From Streptomyces sp. NBC_01476 (GTDB lineage Bacteria > Actinomycetota > Actinomycetes > Streptomycetales > Streptomycetaceae): a stretch of 64,000 nt of DNA. Both the position numbers and the translations under genes were made by a program. Position 1 is the stretch's first letter, and each line of letters opens with the position of its first letter. Below the pieces are notes generated by a model, which ran no database searches, was not told the DNA's origin, and saw only the letters and a list, made by a program, of their open reading frames with translations. The stretch spans positions 843,501 through 907,500 of the forward strand of contig NZ_CP109446.1 of the NCBI RefSeq assembly GCF_036227265.1, read 5' to 3'. Below, one piece after another: positions 7,594-15,897 of the stretch.

Positions 7594-9867
7594 ATGACAA
7601 AAGCACCGAGGACACCGAGGACACGGAGGGCACGCACCCGCATCTGGGACCGCTATGCGGCGTCCGACCCGGGACTGCTGCGGCTCATGGCAGGGCTGCG
7701 CACCGTCGGCTCGATCGGTCTGACGCTCCTGGTGCTGGAGTTGATGGGCAGCAGCGTTACCCAGATGGTGGCCGGCGCGATGGCGTCGATGGTGTCCACC
7801 TTCGCCATCCGCGACAAGCGGGTACGCGACCAGGCGATGACGCTGGCGCTCTGCCTGCCCGCCGCACTGGTGTCGGTGAGTCTGGGCGCGCTGCTCAACC
7901 CGCATGTCATCGCCGGTGACATCTTCTTCATCCTGCTGATCTTCGGCGCCGCCTACATCCGGCGGTTCGGCGACCGCGGCAGCGCGCTGGGACTGATCAG
8001 CTTCCAGGTCTACTTCCTGTCGCTCTTCGTGCACGCCACGTCCTCCGTGCTGCCCAGGCTCTACCTCACAATCGTCATCGCCTTCGTCTGCAGCACGGTG
8101 GTCCGCTTCGCGCTGGTCCCGGAGACCCCGGAGCGCACCCTGCTACGGCTGCGCCAGGCGTTCCGGGCGCGCGTCGCGGAGCTGATCGCCACCCAGCTGG
8201 ACGTGGTGGAGGCGACCGCGGACCAACTGGAGGGGGTGGTCGCGGACCTGCGCAAGGACACCGCGCGGCTGCACGAGACCGCGCTGATGATCCAGGCCAG
8301 GCTCGACGACGGCACCCGGGACGAGGCGACCGCGTCACTGCTCCAGCGGCGGGTGGCCGACGCCGAGATCGCCACCGAGCGGCTCGGGGTGCTGCTGCTG
8401 AGCGCCCGCAGCGCCGAGCGCGCCGACACCCTCACCCTGCACCTGCCGCAGGCCCCGCTGCCCGCGCCGGCCCGCCCCAGCGATGAGACCCAGGACGCGC
8501 TGCGCCTGCTCCGCACCGAACTGCGCGCCCTCCACCTGCTGGTGACCCGGCTGGGCTCCGACGACCGCGGCACCGGCATCGCCCAGCTGCGCAACCGGCT
8601 GCTCTCCTACCGCGACGAGGAGAACCTGCCGCCGGCCCCGCCGGCCGTCCAGGAGGCGTTCCGGGGCATCGGCGAGGCCGCCCGCGCGGTGCTCGGGCTG
8701 CGCCTGGCACTCGACGGGCCGGTGGACGAGACCGACGAGACAGCCGAAACGGCCCGTTCACGCGAGGAGTTCGAGGCCGAGGACGTGGCGCTCGCCACCG
8801 AGCCGAAGGCGGACAAGACCGGCCTCGACCGCCGGACCACCCGCACCGCGGCGCAGGTCGCGGCGGGGTCCGCGCTCGCCATCGTGGGCGGCGAGTTCCT
8901 CTCCTCCCAGCGCTGGTACTGGGCGGTGCTGACCTGCTGGGTGGTGTTCCTCAACACCTCCTCCAGCGGCGAGATCCTGGTCAAGGGCTACCGGCGGCTG
9001 ATCGGCACCATGTTCGGCGTGGTCGCCGGTGTGCTGCTCGCCGGCCTGGTCGGCCGGCACACCTGGACCGCGTTCGCCCTGGTCCTGCTGCTGATCTTCG
9101 CGATGTTCTTCACCGCGCCGCTGTCGTACGCGCTGATGTCGTTCTTCGTCACCGCGATGCTCGGGCTGCTCTACACCCTGCTGCACACCTACAGCCTGTC
9201 GGTGCTCCTGCTGCGCATCGAGGAGACCGCGCTCGGTGCGGCCTGCGGTGTCATCGCCGCGCTGTTCATCCTGCCGGTGCACACCGATCAGCACACCGAC
9301 GAGCAGTTGAGCACCGCGCTGACCCGGCTGCGGGACGTGGTGACCGCGGCGGTGGAGCAGCTCAGCGGCGGGCCGGCGGCCGATCTGCTGGACATGGCCC
9401 GGGAGCTGGACACCGCGGTGGACGACCTGCGCCGCTCCACCAGCCCGCTGACGTACGCGATCACACCGCTGCGGGTACGGCGGCGGACCGTGCGGTATCT
9501 GGTGGCCCTGCTGGAGACGTGCGCCTATCACGCCCGTGCGCTGGCCGCGACCGCCGAACTGGTGCCGTACAGCAAGAGCGTCGCCGCCGATCCGCGGCTG
9601 GCGGCGGTGGGCCGGCGGATCGCGCACAACATCGACGTGCTGCTCGCCCGGGTCCACGACGAGACACCGCAGGAGGGCCTGCGGGCGGGCCCCAGCATCG
9701 CGTCGATGCTGGAGGGCACCGGGTCGGCGGCGGTGCGCTCCGGCACGGTCACCTTCCGGGTGCTGCGGCACCTCCAGCGGCTGGACGAAGGCGTGGTGGG
9801 CCTGGCCCGCCCGCTCGGTGCGCCGGTCGAGGGCGAGGACCGCAAGCTGACCTCCCACCGGGTCTGA
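7594..9867 (+). CDS. FUSC-family membrane protein, copy 1
   Basis: A 757-residue integral membrane protein. Transmembrane segments cluster in two sets, about residues 25-160 and 410-545, separated by a long soluble helical part rich in Arg/Glu/Leu (about 165-400), with a soluble C-terminal domain after 550. This two-fold layout is that of fusaric-acid-resistance-type (FUSC/YccS) proteins. Motifs include VAGAMASMVSTF and SQRWYWAVLTCWVVFLNTSSSGEILVK in shorter pieces. It may export aromatic acids or other amphiphilic compounds, but no substrate is shown. ATG 7594 is used; TTG 7570 is an alternative. Confidence 0.85.
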   Translation: MTKAPRTPRTRRARTRIWDRYAASDPGLLRLMAGLRTVGSIGLTLLVLELMGSSVTQMVAGAMASMVSTFAIRDKRVRDQAMTLALCLPAALVSVSLGALLNPHVIAGDIFFILLIFGAAYIRRFGDRGSALGLISFQVYFLSLFVHATSSVLPRLYLTIVIAFVCSTVVRFALVPETPERTLLRLRQAFRARVAELIATQLDVVEATADQLEGVVADLRKDTARLHETALMIQARLDDGTRDEATASLLQRRVADAEIATERLGVLLLSARSAERADTLTLHLPQAPLPAPARPSDETQDALRLLRTELRALHLLVTRLGSDDRGTGIAQLRNRLLSYRDEENLPPAPPAVQEAFRGIGEAARAVLGLRLALDGPVDETDETAETARSREEFEAEDVALATEPKADKTGLDRRTTRTAAQVAAGSALAIVGGEFLSSQRWYWAVLTCWVVFLNTSSSGEILVKGYRRLIGTMFGVVAGVLLAGLVGRHTWTAFALVLLLIFAMFFTAPLSYALMSFFVTAMLGLLYTLLHTYSLSVLLLRIEETALGAACGVIAALFILPVHTDQHTDEQLSTALTRLRDVVTAAVEQLSGGPAADLLDMARELDTAVDDLRRSTSPLTYAITPLRVRRRTVRYLVALLETCAYHARALAATAELVPYSKSVAADPRLAAVGRRIAHNIDVLLARVHDETPQEGLRAGPSIASMLEGTGSAAVRSGTVTFRVLRHLQRLDEGVVGLARPLGAPVEGEDRKLTSHRV

Positions 9868-9993
9868 ACCGCGCCGGCCCGGCGCTTGCATGACCGGCGT
9901 CGCGGTGGGGTACGTAGCCGTGGGGAGTCCCGTCGGGGGCGGCCCCGGGGCCGCAGAACAGCGGTCCCTGACAGCGGACCAGAAGGACAGACA

Positions 9994-10197
9994 GTGGCCA
10001 GTGGCACGGTGAAGTGGTTCAACTCCGAGAAGGGTTACGGGTTCATCGCACAGGAAGGTGGCCCCGACGTTTTCGCGCACTACTCCCAGATATCGGGTTC
10101 GGGCTACCGGGAACTCCTGGAGGGCGAGGCCGTGACCTTCGACGTGGCCCAGGGCCAGAAGGGACCCCAGGCGGAGAACATCGTCCGGGCGCACTGA
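9994..10197 (+). CDS. Cold-shock protein (CspA family)
   Basis: A 67-residue single-domain OB-fold nucleic-acid chaperone. RNP1 is KGYGFI and RNP2 is VFAHYS, preceded by GTVKWFNSE. Length and C-terminus (GPQAENIV) match actinobacterial CspA-like proteins such as SC 7.0/CspA. GTG 9994 lies behind AGAAGGACA. It should bind single-stranded RNA or DNA and melt structure in mRNA. A strong hairpin ends the transcript. Confidence 0.95.
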   Translation: MASGTVKWFNSEKGYGFIAQEGGPDVFAHYSQISGSGYRELLEGEAVTFDVAQGQKGPQAENIVRAH

Positions 10198-10214
10198 CCG
10201 CTGCCCAACGCTTC

Positions 10215-10253
10215 GGTGGCGGGCCGCCGGCCACGCCCGGCCGGCCCGCCACC
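10215..10253 (+). terminator. Terminator after the cold-shock gene
   Basis: A perfect 12-bp stem (GGTGGCGGGCCG at 10215 onward with CGGCCCGCCACC ending at 10253), partly extendable by further G-C pairs, starts 17 bases after the stop codon. Confidence 0.75.
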
Positions 10254-10309
10254 CGTTCGGTGAGCACCACGTTTTTCGGCTCACCCGCGGTATGCGCTTG
10301 GATAAGAGC

Positions 10310-10975
10310 GTGACCGTACATGACATAACTCGGCAGCTGCCCGAGATCGCCGAACTCCGCGACCACTGCCGCTCGCTGGCGATGCTGGAGGCGATCCTCA
10401 GCCCCGACTGGGAGAGCCGCTACCACTCCTTCGCCGCACGCTGGTCGGAGTCGGAGGAGATGGCCTCGATGCGCAACGGCTCGGGTGCCGAGTACTCCAT
10501 CGTCTTCTCCTCGGCGGGTGCCTACATCCGCGGTTTCGACCACGAGTCGGCGATGAGCCCTTATGCCGAGGACGGTCCGTGGCCCGGGGTGCTCGACGAG
10601 GTGCCCGAGGTCTTCCGCGGTTACGTCGAGGAGCCGGCCTTCACCGACGAGGACGGCATGCCGGTGGTCACCGCGTGCCTGTGGCGCGAGGCCAAGGACG
10701 ACGCCTGGCGCGCCGGGACGATCGACTTCCCCGAGGTCAGCAGCGGCGACCCGGACGGCTCGGGGTACCTCTTCCAACTGCTCACGGACCGCTCGGCGGA
10801 GGCGTTCCAGCAGTTCGCCGAGGACTACTACGAGGTGCCGGTGGATCTGGCGGCGATCCGGCACATCCTCGCCCTCGGCCCCCTGACCGACGAGGTGGTC
10901 GCCGCGGTCAACCCTCATGTCGCCCTGGCCGAACTGGCCGAGGACATCACCGAGATCGGCTACCCGCGGGGCTGA
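10310..10975 (+). CDS. Conserved hypothetical protein, Streptomyces type
   Basis: A 221-residue acidic soluble protein with no transmembrane segment or catalytic motif that I recognise. The N-terminus (ITRQLPEIAELRDHCRSLAMLEAIL) is helical; the middle has SPDWESRYHSF, GAEYSIVFSSAGAYIRGFDHES and SPYAED, and the end resembles a small helical bundle. The FDHES and DPDGSGYLF phrases look conserved rather than low-complexity, and codon use is typical. GTG 10310 gives a start TVHDITRQLP; ATG 10292 is 6 codons upstream. A sequence GATAAG sits 3-9 bases before the GTG, so a leaderless transcript is possible. Function unknown. Confidence 0.7.
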   Translation: MTVHDITRQLPEIAELRDHCRSLAMLEAILSPDWESRYHSFAARWSESEEMASMRNGSGAEYSIVFSSAGAYIRGFDHESAMSPYAEDGPWPGVLDEVPEVFRGYVEEPAFTDEDGMPVVTACLWREAKDDAWRAGTIDFPEVSSGDPDGSGYLFQLLTDRSAEAFQQFAEDYYEVPVDLAAIRHILALGPLTDEVVAAVNPHVALAELAEDITEIGYPRG

Positions 10976-10981
10976 CGCGGG

Positions 10982-12136
10982 TCAGGGCAGGCAGAGGTGG
11001 AGCACGCACACCTGCCGGGTCGGCGTCGCGGAGGCCGGAGAGGTGGGCGGCCGGGTGCTCGCCGTCGGGGCGGGGGAACCGGTCGCGCTCGCGCCGGTGG
11101 CAGCCGAGGTGACCGGACGGCGGCCCCCGGTGGTCACAGCGGGCGTCGTGGCCGCCGGGGACGGGGACGCACCGGCGCCGGCGCCGGGCCTGGTCGGGTC
11201 GGGCGTCGTGGCATCGCGCGACGAGGTCACCACGTCGATGTCCCCGCCCGACGGGGCCGGAGCCGCGGTGGTCGCGCCGGGCGACGGCGAAGCCGTCCGG
11301 TCCGGGGCGGAGACCGGGGCGGGGCCCTTCGAGGCGGCGGCGACGGCGGCGAGGGTGAGGCCGCCGCCGAGGAAGGCGACAGCGGCGGCGACCGCGGCAC
11401 GGCGGCGGTTCACCCGCCAGCGGCCGGCCTGCAGCCGCCGGCCCGCGCGGCCGTCACGCAGGGCTGGGGCGTCAGGGTCCCGCGGGTGCGTCGGGTCCTC
11501 GGGGCCCTCTGAGCCCGCTGGGCGCTGCGGGTCCGCAGAGCCCACGGGACGCTCCGGGTCCGCGGTGCTCTCCGGGTCCGCGGAATCCGCGGGGCGCTCG
11601 GAATCCGTGGAGCCGGCGGTGCCCTGCGGGTCCGCAGCATCTGCCGGGCGCTCCGAGTCCGTGGAGCCCATGGGGTGCTCCGGGTCCGCAGGGCCCACAG
11701 GACGCTCGGAGTCCGCGGTCTTCTCCGGGTCCGTGGAGCCCGCGGTGCCCTGCGGGTCCGCAGCATCCGCTGGGCGCTCCGGGTTCACGGAATCCGCGGA
11801 GTCCTCGGAGTCCATGGGATCGTCCGGGGCCGCGAGGCCCGCGGTGGCCGGGCCCGGAGTGGCTTCCGCCTCGGGGGTCACGCTCTCCCCGGCTGCCGGC
11901 CTGGGCCGCGCCTCGCCACCGTCCTGCCGCCGGGGCCGGTCCGCGGCGCGCTCGGCCCCTCCGGCCTCCTCCCCGGTCGGCCCGGCCGTGGCGCGCTCGG
12001 CCGCCGGGTCCGCCTGCCGTGCCGCCCGGGCCCTCGCGACGGCTCCCCGCGGGTCTATGTCGGGGGCGTACGCGCCGCATCCAGGACAGACGAGGGCGCC
12101 GTCGAGGGGACGACGGCAGGTGGAGCAGTGGTCCAT
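10982..12136 (-). CDS. SCO2400-like zinc-ribbon, single-pass membrane protein
   Basis: A 384-residue protein with three parts. Residues 1-26 form a zinc ribbon (C4-x2-C7 and C17-x2-C20, in CSTC and CPGC). Residues about 35-235 are an acidic, disordered Pro/Ala/Asp/Ser-rich region with degenerate repeats. After a basic stretch, one transmembrane helix (about 250-272) leads to an external Ser/Thr/Pro-rich region ending in QVCVLHLCLP with a Cys pair. The layout suits a cytoplasmic zinc ribbon joined to an extracytoplasmic tail. It converges on the hypothetical gene at 10310 with a 6-base gap. Function unknown; the family name comes from resemblance to S. coelicolor SCO2400. Confidence 0.75.
   Translation of the reverse strand: MDHCSTCRRPLDGALVCPGCGAYAPDIDPRGAVARARAARQADPAAERATAGPTGEEAGGAERAADRPRRQDGGEARPRPAAGESVTPEAEATPGPATAGLAAPDDPMDSEDSADSVNPERPADAADPQGTAGSTDPEKTADSERPVGPADPEHPMGSTDSERPADAADPQGTAGSTDSERPADSADPESTADPERPVGSADPQRPAGSEGPEDPTHPRDPDAPALRDGRAGRRLQAGRWRVNRRRAAVAAAVAFLGGGLTLAAVAAASKGPAPVSAPDRTASPSPGATTAAPAPSGGDIDVVTSSRDATTPDPTRPGAGAGASPSPAATTPAVTTGGRRPVTSAATGASATGSPAPTASTRPPTSPASATPTRQVCVLHLCLP
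11510..11815 (-). repeat. Degenerate in-frame repeats coding for ERPADxADPQ-like units
   Basis: The disordered region of the zinc-ribbon protein is built from imperfect repeats about 15-21 bp long. A phrase ERPADAADPQGTAGSTD occurs twice, and shorter units SERP, ADPE, ADPQ and GSTD recur many times. On the plus strand this shows as recurring CGGGTCCGC-GGAGCCC words. Such tracts expand and shrink by slippage. Confidence 0.75.
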
Positions 12137-12285
12137 TCGCGGTCTTTCTGTGCCGGCTGCCGCCACCGGAAGACGCCGGTGCCGTGCTCACGTTCGCCCG
12201 CGACCGGGCAGCGCGCAACGCTAACAGCCGCTTCTGAAGGGGTTGCGCACGCCGTGTGATGCTCTTGAAAAGATCGCCACCACGA

Positions 12286-12316
12286 GTCAACCGCCGCTTC
12301 CGCGGCGGCAGTTGAC
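12286..12316 (-). terminator. Terminator after the methyltransferase gene
   Basis: GTCAAC (12286-12291) pairs with GTTGAC (12311-12316), and the internal GCCGC/GCGGC arms extend the stem around a short TTCC loop. It lies between the end of the minus-strand methyltransferase (12337) and the start of the zinc-ribbon gene (12136). Confidence 0.5.
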
Positions 12317-12336
12317 CGTAACCGGACCGCCGCCCC

Positions 12337-13038
12337 TCAGGACGCCGAGCCGAGCGGCACGGCCCGCACCCAGACGCGGTCCTCGGTGAGATAGCGGTCC
12401 ACCCGCAAATCCGCGGCGGCGAGCGCGGACTCGAAGGCGTCCTTGGTCAGGGGGCGGGCCAGGAAGGTCTGGGTCCAGACGGCGTCGGGGAAGACATACT
12501 CGGAGTGGACGGAGTTGACGCCGTCGCCGACCGGCTCGACGGAGAGGATGCGGACCGTATAGCCGGCCGGATGGACGATTTCACGCGGGACGTCGGCGTG
12601 GTAGTCCTCCCCCTCGCGCTGGATGAGGACGCAGCCGTCGTCGGCGACATGCCGGCGGCATGCGGCCAGCAGCGCGTCGCGCAGGCCGGTCCGGGCGGCG
12701 TGGACGAGGAAGGAGGCCAGCATGACAACGTCGAACTTCTCGTCCAGGCCGAGGTCTTCGATCGGACCGCACACGGTGCGGGCCCCGCGGACGTGGGCGA
12801 GCATCTCAGCCGACTCGTCCACCGCGGTCACGGTGAACCCGAGGTCCAGCAGCGGATGTGTCATCCGGCCGGCACCGGCGCCCAGTTCGAGGATGCTCGC
12901 GCCGGCCGGCACGGCGCCCGCGATGATGCCGGGTTCCGCGCCGATGGACAGCCGGGTGTAGAGCTCCACCGCGCAGCCGTCCGGCGTGATCGGCCCCGGA
13001 CCCGTCCCTGCGTACCCTGCCCGCGTCTTGGGAGTCAT
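12337..13038 (-). CDS. Class I SAM-dependent methyltransferase
   Basis: A 233-residue Rossmann-fold methyltransferase. SAM-binding motif I is ILELGAGAGRMTHPL (about residues 50-64), followed by the acidic motif II residue in VTAVDESAEML and FDVVMLASFLVHA at motif IV. The N-terminus GPGPITPDGCAVELYTRL resembles small-molecule methyltransferases. The substrate cannot be told. It diverges from the FUSC gene at 13207, sharing a 168-bp spacer. The start is ATG 13038. Confidence 0.88.
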   Translation of the reverse strand: MTPKTRAGYAGTGPGPITPDGCAVELYTRLSIGAEPGIIAGAVPAGASILELGAGAGRMTHPLLDLGFTVTAVDESAEMLAHVRGARTVCGPIEDLGLDEKFDVVMLASFLVHAARTGLRDALLAACRRHVADDGCVLIQREGEDYHADVPREIVHPAGYTVRILSVEPVGDGVNSVHSEYVFPDAVWTQTFLARPLTKDAFESALAAADLRVDRYLTEDRVWVRAVPLGSAS

Positions 13039-13206
13039 GTCCGTGCAACGGGCCGTCGGAATCCGGGGTTCCCGCCCGTGGTTCCGGTCCGGCCGCCGGG
13101 CGCGCTCCGGTGACCGGTCCGGAGCGGCGCCGGGTGGCTGCCCTGCGGTGCGGATCTCCCGCGCTACTCTGCTGCCCCGACCGCCCCGAGCAGCAAGGGA
13201 ATCCCC

Positions 13207-15516
13207 GTGAAGCTCCTCCAGACGCTGCGCACGCGCGACCCGGGGTTCGCGGCTCTGCGCCGGGCAGGCCGGGCCGGCATCCTCGCCCCCGGGCTCTTCG
13301 CGGTCTCCGAGAAGGTGATCGGTAATCCGGCGATGGCGATCTTCACCTCGGTCGGCTCGATCGCGCTGCTCCTCTTCGTGGATTTCGGCGGCACGATGCG
13401 GGAACGGCTGGCCGCGCAGTTCTCGCTGATTCTCACCGGGGCGGTGCTGATCTGCCTGGGGACGCTCGCCTCACAGGAGGTGTGGGCGGCGACGCCGGCG
13501 ATGTGCGTGGTCGGCTTCGCGGTCCTGTTCTCCGGGGTGGTGAGCTCGGTGCTGGCCGGGTCGGCCACTTCGCTGCTGGTCGGTTTCATCATCGCGGTCG
13601 CCGTGCCGGCGCCGGCCGGCAGCATCCCCGAGCGGCTCGGCGGCTGGTTCCTGGCGGGCGCCGCGTCCCTGATCGCGGTCGGCCTGCTGTGGCCGCTGCC
13701 GGTGCGTGAGCCACTGCGGGCGGCGACCGCGAGATCCTGCGCGCTGCTCGCCCGCCGGCTGCGGGCCGAGGTGGACTGCATACGGACCGATGTCGCGCCG
13801 GGGCGCCGCGCGGCCCGGGACGAGCTGATCGCGGAGTCGGACGCGGCCGTGGCGGCCTTGCGTACCTCGTTCTTCGGTACGCCTTACCGCCCCACCGGGC
13901 TGACCGCGGCGGCCCGGACCCTGGTCCGGCTGGTCGACGAGGTGGTGTGGCTGGCGGAGATCCTGCGCCAGACCCCGCAGGACGGGCCGGCCGTGGTGTC
14001 GGACGCCGAGGTGTGCGAGGTGAAGCTCGCCGCGGCCGATCTGCTCGAACGCGGTGCCGACCGGCTGGAGTCGGCGGTCGCCGACCCGGACGGCCTCCGG
14101 CTCGGCCTCCGGCGGCTGCGCGACGCCCGGGCCGCCATGGAACAGGCGGTGACCTCCGCGCTGCCCCGGGGGGCCGCCGCCGACACCGATGTCGAGGGGT
14201 TCATCGGCTCACTCGAACCGAGCTTCCGCGCACAGGAGTTGAGCTTCGCGGTGGCCGCCATCGTGCGGAACATCGAGCTGACGGTGACCGCCAGGGACCG
14301 GGTCTGGTGGCAGCGCCTGCTGGGTCCGCGGCCGGAAGGGGTGCCCACCGTCGTGTCGTCGGTGCGGGAGCGGGCGGGGGCGCATGTGGACCCGCACTCG
14401 GTGTGGCTGCACAACAGCGTCCGCGGCGGCATCGCGCTGGGACTCGCCGTACTGGTCGCCGAACTCACCGGTGTGCAGCACTCGTTCTGGGTGGTCTTCG
14501 GCACCATGGCGGTGCTGCGCTCCAACGCGCTGCTGATCGGGCAGAACGCGCTGCGCGCACTGCTGGGCACGGTCGGCGGCATCATCGTCGGCGGCGGGCT
14601 GATCTACGTCGTCGGCTCGAACACCACGGTGTTCTGGCTGCTGTTGCCGCTCGCCATCGCCTTCACCGGGCTGGCGCCCGCGGCGATCTCGTTCGCGGCC
14701 GGGCAGGCGGGTTTCACCGCCACGCTGCTCATCCTCTTCAACATCATCGATCCGGCGGGCTGGTCGATCGGGCTGGTGCGGATCGAGGACGTGGCGATCG
14801 GCTGCGCGGTGAGCTTCGGCGTCGGGGTGCTGTTCTGGCCCCGGGGCGCGGGGGCGGCGCTGGGCCGGGCGATGGGTGACGCGTTCGCGGAGAGCGGCCG
14901 GTATCTGCTGTCGGCGGTCACCTACGCGGTGACCCGGTGCGACAGCGTGGTGCCGACCGCCGCCGAGCCCGGCGAGGAGCGGCGGGAGGCGGCAGCGGCG
15001 GCCCGGCGGCTGGACGACGCGTTCCGGGAGTTCCTGGCCGAGCACGGCACCAAGCGGCTGCCGCTGGCGGACGTCACCGTCCTGCTCACCGGGGTCGCGG
15101 TGCTCCGGCTGACCGCGGACGCGATCCTCGGGCTGTGGTCGCACGACGACGGTTCGGCGGCGGGCGAACGGGCCGCGGCCCGGGCGGAGATCCTGCGCGG
15201 CGGAGTGCGGCTCGGCGACTGGTACCGGCAGGCGGCCAGGGCCCTCTCCACCGGCGGTGAGGTGCCGGATCTGATGCCGCGCGACCCGGCCGCCGAGGAC
15301 CGCCTGACGGACGCGGTCCGCCGTGATCTCACCGGTGGTGACGGCCGGGGCACCGGGACCGCGATCAAGCTGATCTGGACCGCCGACCATCTCGATGTCG
15401 CCCGGCGCTTCCAGAGCGCGATCGTGGCGCCGGCCAGGGCCGCTGCCGCGTCGCAGCGCCTCGCCCGCCGGCCCCGCCTCCTGAGCCGCTTCGCGCGCGC
15501 CGCGGCCGGCGGCTGA
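13207..15516 (+). CDS. FUSC-family membrane protein, copy 2
   Basis: A 769-residue protein with the same two-block architecture as the gene at 7594: transmembrane segments at about residues 30-165 and 400-545, a helical soluble linker between, and a soluble C-terminal region. The second block opens with HNSVRGGIALGLAVLVAELTG and HSFWVVFGTMAVLRSNAL in the usual FUSC style. It differs in sequence from copy 1, so it is not a recent duplicate. GTG 13207 follows AAGGGA. Likely an efflux protein of unknown substrate. Confidence 0.85.
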   Translation: MKLLQTLRTRDPGFAALRRAGRAGILAPGLFAVSEKVIGNPAMAIFTSVGSIALLLFVDFGGTMRERLAAQFSLILTGAVLICLGTLASQEVWAATPAMCVVGFAVLFSGVVSSVLAGSATSLLVGFIIAVAVPAPAGSIPERLGGWFLAGAASLIAVGLLWPLPVREPLRAATARSCALLARRLRAEVDCIRTDVAPGRRAARDELIAESDAAVAALRTSFFGTPYRPTGLTAAARTLVRLVDEVVWLAEILRQTPQDGPAVVSDAEVCEVKLAAADLLERGADRLESAVADPDGLRLGLRRLRDARAAMEQAVTSALPRGAAADTDVEGFIGSLEPSFRAQELSFAVAAIVRNIELTVTARDRVWWQRLLGPRPEGVPTVVSSVRERAGAHVDPHSVWLHNSVRGGIALGLAVLVAELTGVQHSFWVVFGTMAVLRSNALLIGQNALRALLGTVGGIIVGGGLIYVVGSNTTVFWLLLPLAIAFTGLAPAAISFAAGQAGFTATLLILFNIIDPAGWSIGLVRIEDVAIGCAVSFGVGVLFWPRGAGAALGRAMGDAFAESGRYLLSAVTYAVTRCDSVVPTAAEPGEERREAAAAARRLDDAFREFLAEHGTKRLPLADVTVLLTGVAVLRLTADAILGLWSHDDGSAAGERAAARAEILRGGVRLGDWYRQAARALSTGGEVPDLMPRDPAAEDRLTDAVRRDLTGGDGRGTGTAIKLIWTADHLDVARRFQSAIVAPARAAAASQRLARRPRLLSRFARAAAGG

Positions 15517-15582
15517 GCACCACCCCCGGCGGAAAGCTCCGGCCGGTGAGGAGTGGGCGCGGCCCCGGTGAGACCTGGGCCG

Positions 15583-15684
15583 CTACCCGTCAGAACTGTC
15601 CTTGCCCGCACCGTTCACGGTCTCGATGCCGGCCAGGATGAGATCGATACCGGCGAGGAACTGCTCGCGTGCGGGCTCTTGGCG
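15583..15684 (-). pseudogene. TetR-family regulator, C-terminal fragment
   Basis: On the minus strand about 33 codons, ending at TAG 15585-15583, read RQEPAREQFLAGIDLILAGIE and a short Gly/Ser tail. This is the typical last helix of TetR-family regulators (REQFLAGIDLILAGIE). No start codon or DNA-binding domain precedes it. The frame runs directly into a fragment of another gene on the opposite strand, so the rest has been deleted. Confidence 0.6.
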
Positions 15685-15686
15685 AC

Positions 15687-15851
15687 GGACGCCACGAGTT
15701 GCGCTTCAGCGACGGCGCCACCGTCACCGCCGGCGTGCTGGTCGGGGCGGACGGGGCGTGGTCGCGGATCCGTCCGCTGCTGGCCGACGCCACCCCGCAG
15801 TACGTGGGCGTCACGTCCGTCGGGACGAACGGCGCCGCACAGGCATCGTGA
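15687..15851 (+). pseudogene. FAD-dependent monooxygenase, internal fragment
   Basis: The plus-strand translation RHELRFSDGATVTAGVLVGADGAWSRIRPLL, given here in parts, is the conserved middle of TetX/PHBH-like FAD monooxygenases: LVGADGAWSRIRP is the DG motif that binds FAD and NAD(P)H. The FAD-binding GxGxxG N-terminus and the C-terminal half are missing. After residues matching the family (DATPQYVGVTSV), the frame soon stops at 15849-15851. It abuts the TetR fragment and is surely a remnant. Confidence 0.6.
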
Positions 15852-15897
15852 CCCGCAGCCGCACGACCACGGCTCAGCCGGTGATCCCGCCGGACGG

